The notes below the pieces were generated by a model that saw only the letters and a program-made list of their open reading frames with translations, made no database searches and had not been told where the DNA came from. From the NCBI GenBank assembly GCA_963969595.1, contig OZ018412.1:10232501-10296500 (forward strand): DNA of 64,000 nt, in the 5' to 3' direction. The first letter of the stretch is position 1. Each line of letters opens with the position of its first letter. The DNA comes from Neckera pumila (taxonomy: Eukaryota > Streptophyta > Bryopsida > Hypnales > Neckeraceae). A program made the translations under genes and the position numbers. Below are positions 13,453 through 25,867 of the stretch, in pieces.

Positions 13453-13548
13453 GTTTGCTGGCGGCGAGGTGGTTTCATCTCTTTCTTTCTTGCGAGGTTG
13501 GGTTCCAGTGGCCGGGACGGAGCGCTCTGTACGTGTTTGTACGTGATC

Positions 13549-16500
13549 ATGACTGCGATCGGCGGCGAAGTGCAGTATGGAGAGCTCTTGCGATTCCCCT
13601 GTCCTGTGGACGCTGCATCAGGTTGGTAGGGGGTTCTTGGCTGGGTGGGCTCGGGGTTGTGCGTTTCTTGGGAGGGCCAACGGAAAGGAAAGGAAAGGAA
13701 AGGAAAGGAAAGGAAAGGAAAGGAAAGGAAAGGAAAGGAAAGGAAAGGAAAGGAAAGGAAAGGAAAGGAAAGGAAAGGAAACGGGAGACGTACTTAACGC
13801 CGAGAAACAGGAACTTTCAGGAGCTTCGAACGTTGTGTGTGAGTTACGTTGTGCGGAAAGGGGGAGATAGCGAGCGAGCTAGCGAGCTAGCTGCAGCGGC
13901 ACTCTAGGACCGACGGAGTTACGATAGGATTTGGTAGGACAGGGACAGCTAGGATCGATGGACTGGCTGGTTGGAATGGAAAGCACGAGTACGATGTGGT
14001 CTGTTGTGTGTGTTAAGTTGTGCGGAATTTCTGACATGTGAACGGGATTTGACATTTCTATCGGCGGACATGGAATGGACGGAATTGTGGACATCCCGAA
14101 TTGTGTATGCCTACATCCATTCGGATGTTGAGTGGGGTACTGGTGACGTACTGTGCTTTCGAAGTTGATCTAGTGCGGGTTAAGAAGGTTGGGTCGCGGG
14201 TAGTTCTTGGGCCAGAAGGGGAGAGGGATTCTTGGAACGAGGTTGTTTGGTAGTAGTGATGAGTTGCTGAAGGAGTGGTTGCACTAGTGGATTCATGATC
14301 GGTGTTGAGTGCCTAGGGTGGTCACGTACAGCTTAGTGGTAGGATGGTGCGATAGCAATGTGGAAGTAAGAAGTGTGGTGTGGTTGTTGTTCTCTTACGC
14401 AGCGTGGGAAGTAGGTGCCTCAGGTGACATTGGGGCAGTCATTCTTGATGTCAAGCAAGAAGTCCAGGCCGATGGCTGTCACGACGATTTGTCGCCATGG
14501 GCGTCGGATTCTGCTACGGCTTTGGAGAATTACCCGAGCATAATTATGCCGCTGAAGAGAGAGAAGAGGACTTTCAGCGATATTTTACGGGAAGTCAAAG
14601 TGCGCGAAGACACGCTCCAGTGCGCGGTTGCAAGGCTTGGGGGTGGTGCCATAGGGCTTCAAGTGCTGATGGAGCGTGTCAGCTACTGGGCGTTGGAGTC
14701 ACAAGAGGAGGACGTCACGGCGACGATCAGAAGAGGGATTGTGGATCTTGGCATGCCACTCGCTCCAAAACGGCACTGTAACCCTGGAATTAGCGCAAGT
14801 AGTGACGACGGGAATGGTGTCGACCATTCTTTCGACGCGAGTCCTGTTGGTAAGACAACTGCTGTGGTTAATTTGAGACGCTCTGTCTTCGCGTTTCTAC
14901 TCTTTAGTCTTAGTCTTGGTTCCATGAGGGAACAGCATCTTGGAGTTCTTGCCCTACGACTCCACAACTGGGATTTCTTGGCGATACCCTTACTTGACAA
15001 GCCAGCAACAGGGGGGACGAAGTATTTCCATCTTTAAATAATGTTATGCTTTGCGATTTCTCACCGAGGAGTGCTCACTTGTCGCAGGTCCATGCGAGAC
15101 CGTGAATCGCGGGGCAGCGTACACTAGGGCACTTCGTAAGTCGCACATGGTGCGTCAGCGAGGCCAGACGAGGGTGAGGCGTCAGTCATCGATGAGTAAG
15201 TATGGGAATCGGTCACGGCAGTGGAGAATATCAGGCAGTCATGAGTGGTCGCAAGACATCATGGAACACAAATTAAGCAATGAAAACGGAAAAGTAAGCC
15301 GATTGGTCTGATTAAAAAGCTTCCTTCCTCTTGATTTTGATTTCAAAGCTTGACTACTTGCGACAACTTAAAGATCTATGCGACCCCCCCAAAACGAAAC
15401 TGGATAGTCACAATTGCATTGAGATAGATAGACTTTTATGAACAGTTAGATCTTAGGACGGTTGAAGTATACAGACCCTCGCGGTAGCAGCTGTTTCGAG
15501 CAATTGCTGTGATACAATCAGATTACTGAGGTTGATCATGAGACTAAAATGAATCCACCGCATGTTTCTCTGTTGATTATTAGGTTGCAGTTGGTGCGTT
15601 ATGCTTTAAGGCGCTTGTGTATATTAAGTTCTTTTGATGATTCATGTGCAGGGGTATGAATTTCTGTTCCAGAAAGAGTTGCGAGCAAGTGACGTGAGCA
15701 GCTTGGGACGAATAGTTTTGCCCAAGGTAATGGATAATAAGTGGTTACCAATGTTCTGTTCTTTTGTTCTGTTCTGTTGTTTGTCTACATACTATTACTG
15801 GGCCTGGGGTTGAGTGACTGCCTGAAGGACCTCATGTTTTCCTTAAATAGTTTTGAGTAGGTTTTGTGGATGTATATTTTGTCCAATTTCTTTTATTTTT
15901 TGTCCAACACATGCAATGTTCTCGTGATACGGAGTATGAAATTTGGCCTCGTCTATTTGGATATATATTTCATTATGGTGAATCGATTCCAAACCATGAA
16001 TCCTTCGTCCATAAGGGGTCTAGTGAATTGAGGTGTAGATTTAAGGTTGTGGAAGTACTCGATGCACTCAGCTTCCGATTGTAGAAATAAATAACACCGC
16101 AATGAAAAATGAAGATACTCATGTGTTCGAGTCTTGCAGAAAGACGCAGAAAGACATCTTCCGTTTTTGGTTGTGAGGGAGGGTATCATGATTTCTTTGG
16201 AGGACTACCATTGTGGCAGATTTTGGACTGCTCGGTACAGGTAACTTGGGTTCCACTGGGGTTATAACTAAGCATTTTTTGATTGATCAATATTTGACCT
16301 TGGGTGCCCAAGTCCTATTTTTATGTGCCCTGAATTTAATCTCTTATAACGCAAGTTAACGTAATGCCGAGTGATATATTTCATTATAGTTCAACAAGAG
16401 TTTGTAACAAAACATATTTCTCTTCAGACAATAGAATTTTTTTAATTGAGAAAAAGAAACTTAAAAATTCTAAATTTAAGGTTTTATTTAAACTGGGTGT

Positions 16501-18372
16501 CCTAAGGCCGGCTTACTTAGTTGTTGTTTTTTGAGGGGGGGGAATATGATTCTCTTCATTAATAATTAATTGTGTTTATTTTATTTTTGCTAGGTGCCAC
16601 AGATTTTGACGGGGAGGGGACATATATAGATAGATTATGGTAACTCTTGTGCCTTAGCCTAAGATTAGATGGTAAAATGTAAGAAGATTTTTATTTGGTA
16701 GAAATAACTTACCCCCTTTATGGCAAACTTCATGAAAATGGCAAAAATTCCTTGACTTTGGCACTTTTAACAATTCAACCCTCTCAGTTTGAAATCTATA
16801 GCTGTCCTAGATGTCTGAAATCCATATTTGTCCTAGATTTTTTGACTGAAATCTACCTTAGTCCTAGACATTTGAAATCTACGATTATCCTAGATTTCAC
16901 TTTGGCCAGCAAGGTTTGGCATAGGAATATCGCCATTTTAATGAAATTCGCCATCTTTTTTAGTATTTATGGTATGAACCCAACACATTTTCTTGCTTTA
17001 ATCCGGTATAATAAATGTTGCGAGGCCAACTTCTAAGTCGTAGATACCTCCCTATACTATGTGACTTGCGTACCTGGGGTTTGGGCCCAGTTGTGTTTCT
17101 ATATCTCCCTCGATGTCTTGGACTGTTGCCGATGTCTTGGTACCGAGTCCAGTTGATTAGTGTTGATTTAATTGTTCGTTGGATGTTTTAGGTTTTGGCC
17201 GAACAACAAAAGTCGGATGTATCTGCTGGAGAATATTGGTATACACTTGACTAATTTCAAGGCATCGTCACGGCATCGAACTTTCAACTTCTAGATTGCC
17301 TTCCATCGTCGTAGAACGTTTTTTAGTTCCGAGCTGTTGGATGACATGGTCCTGGTTACACCATTGGTTAATGGAAATTGAGATAATGTTACTGAGGCTT
17401 TGTAAGTGACACAGGGGATTTTGTGAACTTCCATCATCTTCAAGAAGGAGACTTGCTACTCTGCTACCGAAATGAACAGGGAGGCTATGTACGTCATCAT
17501 TGTATATCAGTATCTAGCTTTCAGTTCAGGAAAGACTATCGGCCACACATTTCCGCTGCAACATGAGCGTTTTTCGAATCTCTTGAGTGAAAGCGAAGTG
17601 GGCCCTGTGCTCTCTGACAGTCGAGTTTTCCATTGTTTAAGTTGTTTTGTAACGGTAATATGTTTTGGCGCAGGTTATCCGAGGCCAGAAAGTGCCACCA
17701 AATGTTAATAGTCCTGCTGAAGGACTGATTTCCAAGGGCGCGCAGGTGAGAGAAAATTCACCGACTCGCAACATGAAGTCCGAAACTACAGCCATGCCCG
17801 TCACACATCAGGTACGCTCAACCCGTGTACTCCCCTGCCTCTGGCTTCTAAATGCACATGTACAGTACTAATGTTCGCAACTTGAGATGTGGAAGTTGCT
17901 GAACTGGATTCGTGACATTAGATTCTTGGGATATACAGTGAACGTGCAATTACGAGGGGGCCAAGTGTAATGGCAAGTGTAAGCTCGACATATACGAAAT
18001 ATCAGTCCTCAAGTCCGCGTGTCTTGGAAATCTATGATCCTATTCTGCTTTAACAGTGTCTCCGTGGCCCAGTTTGTGGATAGAGAAGGTACACAAAATG
18101 CAAATCTGGCCGACTCGTCTTTTGATTCGTTAAATTGCACGTTGGGAGAAGGGGACGATGCGAAATATTTTCAAAATGGATGTAGCCGCCAGCAAGATTA
18201 CTTCTCTCAGCAGTCAGGTTATCCTACATGTGGTGGAGATGTGTTGATGTCTGGTTTTCCGGCATCAGACACGCCGCTGGTGCTTGATTGTGTCTTTGAC
18301 CCAGAAGTGGCCATGCTGTCTGTAAACAACGTGAGGAATCGGTTCACGGACGACGGTCAACTTTTGGAGTAA
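13549..18372 (+). CDS. ABI3/VP1-like (LAV family) B3 transcription factor, copy A, nine exons, 486 aa
   Basis: Nuclear DNA-binding regulator of the ABI3/FUS3/LEC2/VP1 group. Exons: 13549-13621, 14403-14849, 15088-15293, 15652-15726, 16140-16240, 17192-17238, 17415-17488, 17674-17811, 18073-18372; the sum is 487 codons in frame. The B3 domain (about residues 243-352) begins FLFQKELRASDVSSLGRIVLPK, continues with [20 protein letters not shown] and ends GDFVNFHHLQEGDLLLCYR, VIRGQK: very close to VP1/ABI3 B3. Exon 3 has a basic B2-like stretch, ALRKSHMVRQR (188-198). No acidic A1 or clear B1 domain was found. The C-terminal ~135 residues are acidic/serine-rich and unassigned. The start is the least certain part: ATG 13549 gives the phase-1 exon end needed to join exon 2; ATG 13577 is out of phase. 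Copy B at 41657-46480 has the same intron phases. Intron 1 carries a (GGAAA)n array. Confidence 0.88.
13682..13781. repeat. (GGAAA)~20 microsatellite in intron 1 of B3 gene A
   Basis: About 20 perfect pentamers lie within the 781-bp first intron, 60 bases after the donor. Open frames reading KERKG repeats across it are artefacts of the array and are not called as genes. Confidence 0.95.
15840..16060. repeat. Dispersed intronic repeat (copy in B3 gene A intron 4)
   Basis: Shares 'ccaacacatgcaatgttct' and 'gaaatttggcctcgtctat' with segments in LON2 introns (62862-62990 and 61640-61985). It also resembles part of B3 gene B intron 2 (43603-43788). It has no coding capacity. Confidence 0.55.
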
Positions 18373-19073
18373 TTTTGTGGATTGCGTGTAGTGGTGGGAT
18401 ACTCCAAACCATGAACCATGCACGAACACTTCGAGTGTCTTTAACCCTGTAAACTGCTCCCATTGTAGAGTGTGTGGCTTTAACAGGACAATTACGTAGT
18501 TGAGCAGCCCCTTTGCCCAGTTACGTACTGAGTCACATGCGCAGGGTGACAGGATGTTGTTTTGGGTGCACGGTGCTGATACGAATCCCATCGTGGCATT
18601 GTAGACAAGTGGTGAGGAATGCTACGTTTGAGAAGTTGTGAGGAGTGAGCGTCCAGGATGCTAACTTTTTGTGACGATCAACTAGACTAGCTGCTTGAAA
18701 CTATGAAGGGTCCAGTAGCCAAGCCTCTGGCAAGCTGATTTTCTGTTGTGCAGTCTCCTTCCGGCGGCATAAGGATTTAAGTAATGGTTGTACAGTGTAG
18801 CAACGACCGGTTTGAGGACAGAAGTACAGTGATGTTTCGTAGGTATTTTGATTCACTGGGGTTGGCATTCAGCTTCCAGAGAAGAATGTTCGAATAGCGC
18901 GATGTATTTCTGCCGCTAGCTGGTAACTGAACCGCGGTGGCAGTGCTCATGGATTTGAGCACTGGAAGTGAATTGCGGAATTCTTGTTCCTATTGATTCA
19001 TGTAATATTCTGTTATGTAAAAGTACCGGAGTAATGTAACATAATTTATGTGACTGTCGTTGTCTTTGTGCTC
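18373..19073. other. 3' flank of B3 gene A
   Basis: Probable 3' UTR and downstream DNA. 'tgtaatattctgttatgtaaa' near 19001-19021 resembles a plant far-upstream/polyadenylation region. No other feature is supported. Confidence 0.4.
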
Positions 19074-19959
19074 ATGTGCACCCCCCTACAAGAAAGGTTG
19101 ACGCCCCCCTTTTGCACCCTTCAGGTTTTTTGACATTACTTTGAACATAATTGACATTTCTTGTTTTCGTCAATCAACATTTGTGTCTAACCCAATATCC
19201 TTCAAGTATACCAAATTTTCAATTTCAAAAAACCGAAACTCCTTTTTTGGTGAATTTTTTTAATTTCTTTTCACGGTTTTACATGAAAATTCATAGAAAA
19301 ATATTAATGATGAATTTTTTAAATTTAATTGCGGAGATACGTAGGAAACATCCAAACGTACATCTTTCCTTCAGTAAACATCTCCAAAAAAGTTTCACAA
19401 TTATCGTGGTAGAAGTTACAGCGAAGGTGTGAATAGTGCCTAAAATTTTGAAAATTCATATCTCTTTATTATAGTTAGATTTTGATAAAGTAATTGTACC
19501 ATCATGCTCAAATGTGTAAAATTAGTCACAATGTGAAGGAAAAAAAACAAAATCTAATTATAATAAAGAAATATGAATTTTCAAAATTTTAGGCACTATT
19601 TAGGCCTCCATTGTAACTTCTGCCACAATAATTGTGAAACTTTTTTGGAGATGTTTGTTGAAAGAAAGATGTGCGTTTGGATGTTTCCTACGTATCTCCG
19701 CAATTAAATTTTAAAAATTCATCATTAATATTTTTCTATGAATTTTCATGTAAAATCGTGGAAGAAAATTTTAAAAATTCACCAAAAATGGAGTTTTGAT
19801 TTTTTGAAATTGAAAATTTAGTATACTTAAGGGAGATTGGATTAGACACAAATGTTGATTGACGAAAACAAGAAATGTCAATTATGTTCAAAGTAATGTC
19901 AAAAAACCTGAAGGGTGCAAAAGGGAGGCATCAACCTTTCTTGTAGGGGTGTGTGCATC
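19074..19959. repeat. Giant hairpin (foldback element), two ~415-bp inverted arms
   Basis: The left arm at 19074-19490 is the reverse complement, with few mismatches, of 19549-19959; the loop is about 58 bp. Outer ends are 'gtgcacccccctacaagaaa' and its complement 'tttcttgtaggggtgtgtgc'. The inner boundary is the 'tagttagatttt' / 'aaaatctaattata' pair. The open frame inside the left arm has no domain and is not called a gene. Transcription through it would give a near-perfect double-stranded RNA, a possible siRNA or young miRNA precursor. Confidence 0.9.
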
Positions 19960-20558
19960 GTGTGAACATTGAGTTTGAATATAATTCAAGAACATTATTC
20001 CCATCGATAGAAGATGTAGGCACTAGAGGAGGGTGTTTGCTCACTGCAGTGCATACAGCTTGGATTAACTTAGAAAATGTCCATGATAAATTTAGGTAGA
20101 ACTTGAGGTGGAGAAATGCAAAAAATTTAAGTTAAGAGGAATCAAAGTCTTGAAAACCAGTTTGCCACTGCTTCAAAACTATGTTTTTTTGCAATTTGTG
20201 TTGTCAAAGTTTCTGGAATCTCTTTCACACATTTTTACATTAGTCTACTGAAAGATTCTATGTTTATGTTTAGGTATCCAAAAAAATATAAAGGTTTAAA
20301 TTTTGTTCTCTTTGTATTAGAAATGGCAATTTTGATCAGTTTTTGAAGAAAAAAATCTTTTGGGGCTAATGTGGTTCTTTGGACTTGCTATGTGTTTAAA
20401 TTACATGGTGGTGTTTCTTGAAGTGATAAAATTGATTGAAAAGAAGTTTCAATTGTATATTCCCTATGTCATTAATATCCAAATTCTTGTAAGGCTTTCT
20501 GATCCAAATGTAGTTGTTGCATTTAGGGCAATGTTGATTATGGATGTACACACTTTAA

Positions 20559-21519
20559 CCTCTAAAGTCTCAAAGCCATTTTTCTGTCAAAAACGACTCA
20601 AAATTGCCAATTTTGTTGCGTTCATCCAAAATAAGAGAATTTTTTTATTTTTAGAATCGAACCGTAATTTTGTACTTAACTTATCTCAAATCATGTGGTA
20701 AAAATTTCATAAAGTTTGACTGCAAAGATTAGAAGATATTAGCATTCAAAGTTAGAAATTATTGTTTTTTCGAACAATGGCCTGCAATTTCAGATGACTT
20801 TGACTGCCATTTGTGAAATTCTTTTGCACTATAGACTTTTAATTTAATTTTTTTTTCGTGTTGAAGAATTGAATTGAGAATCTAGAAAAAAAATTTAAAA
20901 AATAATAGCCTTGATTTTCATTCTTTAAAAAATTGTTAAATAGAAGTAGGTCCAAGATTGAAAGAGAAACTAAACTATTAATAACTCTAAGATGGAATTA
21001 AAAAAGTATAATCCCAATGGTGAGATTGTTTTAGCAAGCAAACTTAATCTTGTCAAACAATTTTTTTTTAATAATTGTAAAAATTGCTTTCAGAAATGAA
21101 TCCTATAAGTTATTTTTTCAAGAAGATGCTTTAAATGCCCGAAAAATAAGATTGTCCATAACTTTCACATAACAAATCCAAATGGAATGAATCAAAGCTT
21201 TCCATATAGATAAAATTACAGTCTATGTAAAATTTTTTTTTTTTAAATTAAATTTTTTTTTTTTAAATTAAATTTTTTTTTTTTAAATTAAATTTTTTTT
21301 TTGTATGAGAAGATTTTTGCCTACCACACTAAAAAAATGACTTTTTGTTCCATAACTTTTGCTCTTGGGCATCGATTGAAATAAAAATTATATTTCTAGA
21401 AAGCCAATGTATTTTTCTATCTTCACAGAAAGTTTCAAAAAACCATCATGAAAATTGAGGTTGTAAGAGCCTGTCCAAAATCCATTTTGTCCCTCATGGG
21501 GACAATGGGACTTTAGGGG
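20559..21519 (+). mobile_element. TTAA-flanked CCCCTAAA MITE, family B, copy 1
   Basis: 961 bp with the left end CCTCTAAAGTC and right end GACTTTAGGGG, flanked by TTAA at 20555-20558 and 21520-21523. The interior shares 'tcaaaaac.actcaaaa.tgcca', 'gaattgagttgaga' and 'ccaatggtgagattgtt' with the other family B copies. It has no transposase frame. A tandem A/T array lies at 21228-21301. Confidence 0.8.
21228..21301. repeat. Tandem array of ~20-bp A/T units inside family B copy 1
   Basis: Three to four near-identical units of aaatt plus a T12 run plus aaatta. This is a local expansion absent from the sister copies. Confidence 0.8.
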
Positions 21520-21533
21520 TTAAGATATATTCA

Positions 21534-22416
21534 CACTTGGTGTTTTAACCCCAAAAGGCCTTGGGCCTTTTCTTTGCAAAAAACACACTCAAAACTGCCA
21601 TTTCTATAACAAGGAGTAAAAAAAATTGAAAATTATTCTTTTTGCAAATCTAACTATTAGATCTTACACCTAACTAGTATGAGAATATGTGGAAAAATTT
21701 CAAAATTTTTGACCGCACAGATTGCAAGATATCTGAGTTTAAAGTGAAAAAAGAAGTTTTTCAGCACCATGTGGTATTGGATTTTTTGACTTTGAACATT
21801 TTTAACTTTAAAATCTTGAGTTTTGAGCTTTAAATGTTTATAGTGGAGAATTGAGTTGAAAATCTAGTGAAAAACAAAAGATTCAAAAAACTCAATTTTC
21901 ATTATTAAAAAAATTATTAAATAGAAGTAGGTACAAGATAGAAGGAAAATCTAATTATTTTTTATATGGTAATAAAAAGTACTAATTCCAATGATGAGAT
22001 TGTTCTCAAAAAAATTAAAACACGTGGAACTTTTGTTTTTGAAAAATTGTAAAAATTGCATTCAAAAATGATTCCTACAAGTTATTTTTTTCAGGAAGAT
22101 GCTCTAAGTATCCAAAGACTAAGAGTGTCCATAACTTTTTCATAACAAATCCAAATGGAATGAATCAAAGATAGGCAAAACTATAATCTATAAGAAAAAA
22201 AAATTTAGAAACAAAAAGAATTGCAAATTTTTTTTGCTGCCCCTCGTCCCTTATTTTGAGCTTATTTGGGCATAACTTTTTTTCCTATGAACCGAATGAA
22301 AAAGAAATCATAGTCCTATGAAGCTTAGCAGATTTACTATCTTCAAAAAAAGTTTCAGCCCGTAGGTACCTGCCCGAAATTCCATTTGTAACAACAACGC
22401 TCTTTAACACCAAGTG
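21534..22416. mobile_element. Composite: right-truncated family B element inside a second inverted-repeat element
   Basis: The left TTAA (21545-21548) is followed by a family B left end at 21549. The B body runs to about 22388 and stops at 'ccatttg', lacking its CTTTAGGGG end. Outside it lie 'cacttggtgtt' (21534-21544) and the inverted 'aacaccaagtg' (22406-22416). The same terminal pair bounds a short element at 41189-41292. So a B element probably entered this second element and later lost its right end. Confidence 0.6.
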
Positions 22417-22559
22417 CAAACACACCTTCAGCTATTTAACACTGAGAAAGATGCGTTAAAAAATGAATGATATATATCACCCCAAAAAAACCTCCAAGAA
22501 AGTACTTGAATAGAAGTTGAGTAATTAGTAGGTAATTTTATGGATAAACATGAATGAGT

Positions 22560-22663
22560 CTATCCACCCCTTCTTCTTCTTCTTTTTTTTTTCTTTCTTT
22601 TTTTTTTTTCTTTTTTTTTCTTTAATTTTTTTTTCTTTTTTTTCTTTTTTTTCTTTTAATCAA
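22560..22663. repeat. Pyrimidine (T/C) low-complexity tract
   Basis: About 100 bases of T with scattered C. Open frames across it are phenylalanine-rich artefacts. Confidence 0.9.
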
Positions 22664-22799
22664 GTGCATCCATTTCAGGCGGCTCGTTCTACCTGCCTAC
22701 CAAGTACCAACCAGACTACCCCGGGCAAAGGGATTGGCTGCATGGAAGTCCTGGAAAGCTAAGCTTGGAAGGGCCAGGCACTCAGGAACTGGCCGCGCG

Positions 22800-23455
22800 G
22801 GGCTCATTCATTGCAATGGGCTCCAACACTGGCCAGCAGCTGGCTGGACCGCCTTGCCAAGGAATTGATGATGTTTGTTTGCGGTGGTTTGATGCCGTCG
22901 GTGCATGAGAACCGACCTCCACCAGCCAACCAGGAATTGATGACGGATGTTTGAAACTTCCGTCATCACCAGGGCTTTTTTTTCATTTTTTGAGAAGTGC
23001 CATAGTGGCGATATCAAATTTTGCAGTGGTGCTTCAAGTTTCAACATGCATCCATGTCAGATAGAAAATATCACATTAGCACATGTCTATTATTTGGTTT
23101 TCATCCACAATCTGACCAGGGCTTCTTTTTCTGGCGAAATTTCACCAGATTCTGCCAAATCTGGCCACTAGGGCTCTGTCCCTCCAAAAATTGGCCTGTG
23201 CTTCACTGCCAAAGGGGAGGACGCGGGTCCAAAAAAAAAGCTCTGAATTTGACGATTTCATCCAGTTTGTTTTTTTTAATTTGAATTTTTTTTGGCGATT
23301 TCATCCAAGTTTTTTGTCATTTTTTGTACCACTTTTTAGCCAAATTATTTTTTCTGGTGCAATCTGGCACCAAAAAGCCCCAAAAAAAAGCCCTGGTCAT
23401 CACTTCAATTCACGAGCTGTAAAGCGGTGTGTTGGAAAGTGATGGGATCAGAGTC
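22800..23455. other. Intergenic DNA, no gene seen
   Basis: Contains dispersed repeat fragments, including a motif 'tcaagtgcatccatttcagg' at about 22660 that recurs inverted near 41010-41030. Short open frames here lack any recognisable domain. Confidence 0.4.
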
Positions 23456-24785
23456 TAAGGTCGAACCACCTATACCCAATCACTTAAGCAACTGTGGCAT
23501 AGATGGTGAGCAGTTGATTGTAATGGAGTTTTTTCCTATGTAGGGAGATAGAAAATGCTGAGATTGCAAATTTTTCTGAATTTTTTTTTGCAAAACTGAA
23601 ATTTCTGTGAATTTTAGGAGCCAAAAAGTGTTCCGAACCAATGCCCAACATCTAGAGTCTTCCAATTCCGATCACTCAAGAACTAGCTTCCTACTATCTA
23701 CTTTCTTGTTGCTTTCGGCATACTTTAGGACATGTGTCATGATCTTACTAGTTCCAACCTTAACCCCTAAAGGTCCAAGGCCTTTTTTTTGTCAAAAAAC
23801 ACCCAAAACTGCCATTTTTGTAGCAAAGAGTAAAAAAAATTGAAAAATGATTTTTTTGCACACCTAACCGTAGGATCTTACACCCCTAACTAGTATGAAA
23901 ATGTGTGGAAAAAATTTCAGAATTTTTGACCAAATAGATTGCAAGATATCTGTGTTTAAAGTAAAAAGAACAAGTTTTTCAATACATTGTGGGACTAGAT
24001 TTATAACTTTGAACATTTTTAACTTGAACTTTTTGCACTACAGAGTTTTGAGCTTTAAATCTTTATAGTAGAGAATTGAGTTGAGAATCGAGAGAAAAAA
24101 AAAATTCCAAGAAAAATTAATTTTCATTATTAAAAAGATTGTTAAGTAGAAGTAGGCATGAGATGGAAGGAAAATCTAAAATATTAATATTTTTTATATG
24201 GAATTAAAAAGCACTAATTCCAGTGGTGAGATTGTTCTAGAAAAAAAACTAAACCTTGTGGAACTTTTTTTTCTGAAAAATTGTTAAAATCGCATTGAGA
24301 AATGAATCTACAAGTTATTTTTTTTAAGAATTGATGCTCTAAGTGCCCAAAAAACAAGATTGTCCATAACTTTCTTATAAAAAATCCAAATGAAATGAAT
24401 CAACGCTTTCCAAATAGACAAAAATATAATCTATTAGAAAAAAAATTTAAAAAGAAAATAAAAAAATTTAAAATTTTGTTTGCTGCCCCTTGTCCCCTGT
24501 TTTGAGCTTATTTGGGCATAACTTTTTTTATCTTGGGCACTGATTGAAAAAAAAAGTGATATTCCCACAAATCTTAACAATTTTCTATCTTCAAAAAAAG
24601 TTTCAGAAAATCACGACAAAAATTCTACCCGTTGGTACCTACCCAGATTTCCATTTGTCCCCGAAAGGAACAATAGGTTTTTAGGGGTTAAAAAGAGTAA
24701 TAAACACATTACAAGCCTTGATTGGAAATAGGGGCACTACCGGTTGGGCATTGGTCCCTAGTTGGAAATGGGTGGATTGACCTTA
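23456..24785. mobile_element. TAAGGT-ended MITE interrupted by a family B element
   Basis: Ends are 'taaggtcgaacca' (23456) and the inverted 'tggattgacctta' (ends 24785). Removing the 924-bp B element and one TTAA leaves about 402 bp, matching the 387-bp sister at 58290-58676 along its length. Shared blocks include 'gattgcaaa', 'gtgaattttaggagccaaaaagtg' (20-base core) and 'cttccaattccgat'. Confidence 0.75.
23764..24687 (+). mobile_element. TTAA-flanked CCCCTAAA MITE, family B, copy 3
   Basis: 924 bp, TTAA at 23760-23763 and 24688-24691. The left end is CCCCTAAAGGTCCAAGGCC and the right end TTTTTAGGGG. It lies inside the TAAGGT MITE. The uninterrupted sister at 58290-58676 has TTGA at the same point. 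Confidence 0.85.
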
Positions 24786-25867
24786 GTCTACAATAGAAGA
24801 AATTAACATTACAAAAGTATATGGAATAAACTAGAAACACCCAAAAATGTCAAAACAAGGGATTCCAACATACTTGGAGGCACCATTTCAAAAAATCAAT
24901 GTTTTTGATAGTGTAGGCGAGAGAAAATCATGAATTTAAAAAAAAAGAAAAGACTTTTTGGACTTGGCATGTATTTTCTATAAATTTTCAAAGTTGCAAC
25001 CCCTAAAACCACTAGAACCGTCCTATAGGTGGGCCCAAATCTGAATTCTGACAAATTCAGCACTTACCCAATCACAATGAAGAGAGGAGAAAACTTTATG
25101 ATACACGTCAAAGACCATTCAAATGGAAGTTTGGGACGGTTTAATGTTCATTGAAGAACAAAGATTAGGTACAGGGACGCTATTGGGAGTTTCTACCTTA
25201 CTACTTTTGTTTTTGAAAAAGACCTGTGTTTCCTTTATATATTTTCAATAACCAGCTCTTTTGTTTTTGTTTCACTTTTTGAGGAAATGTTAGGATGGAG
25301 TTTGCATTAAATGAGATTTCAAGCCTGAAAAAAGATTGTGAGTTCTTAGACAATGGAGAAGGGGGAGGGGGAAAAAAATAAAAAATAAAAAAAATTCAGT
25401 GAATTGCAATGCTTGAATTGCATGGGACAATTTAATGACATGAAATAAAAAATTAAATTTTTTTTGAAATGGAAAAAAAAGAACTTTGTTTACAAATGAT
25501 TGGAAATGATTTATCACATTTGAAATCAGATGTGGTTGGAAGACTGCTATGTTTGATAATACTCTGTATTTAATTAATTTTTTCATATTTTTAAAATTAA
25601 ATATTTCGTTTTTGAAAAGGTTTCTAAAATTTTATATTTTCCAATAGTTTTTTTAATTCTTTTTAATGTTATAAAACATTTCAATTTTTATTAAAAAAAT
25701 TAAATTTTATAAATTTAAAAAAAAAACTATTTTTTTTTAAGTTATTAAAGTTTTTATTTTTTTTATTTGTTTATGATTTAAATATTGTGACCAATAGTGC
25801 ATTTGTTCACAATTTGGAGATTAGCCTTGAAATGGTCTTCCCATGACCGAATTTCTCTTCTAATGCT

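Noticed and set aside
13577..13621. Alternative B3 gene A start encoding MESSCDSP
   Set aside because: It resembles the MDSLSS in copy B, but exon 1 would end in phase 0, whereas exon 2 requires phase 1. Kept only as a possible error in the start choice.
13293..13907. 204-residue open frame on the plus strand
   Set aside because: It crosses the proposed first exon and intron of B3 gene A and is held open by the (GGAAA)n array; the protein is low complexity after residue 130.
19151..19432. 93-residue frame
   Set aside because: Lies wholly in one arm of the giant hairpin and shows no family resemblance.
20555..21523. Tc1/mariner (TA) or Harbinger (TWA) origin for the CCCCTAAA elements
   Set aside because: With only TTAA flanks a shorter duplication could not be excluded, but the CTAA/CTAA pairs and empty sites fix four bases.
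22550..22762. Phe-rich membrane-like open frame
   Set aside because: Created by a T/C low-complexity tract.
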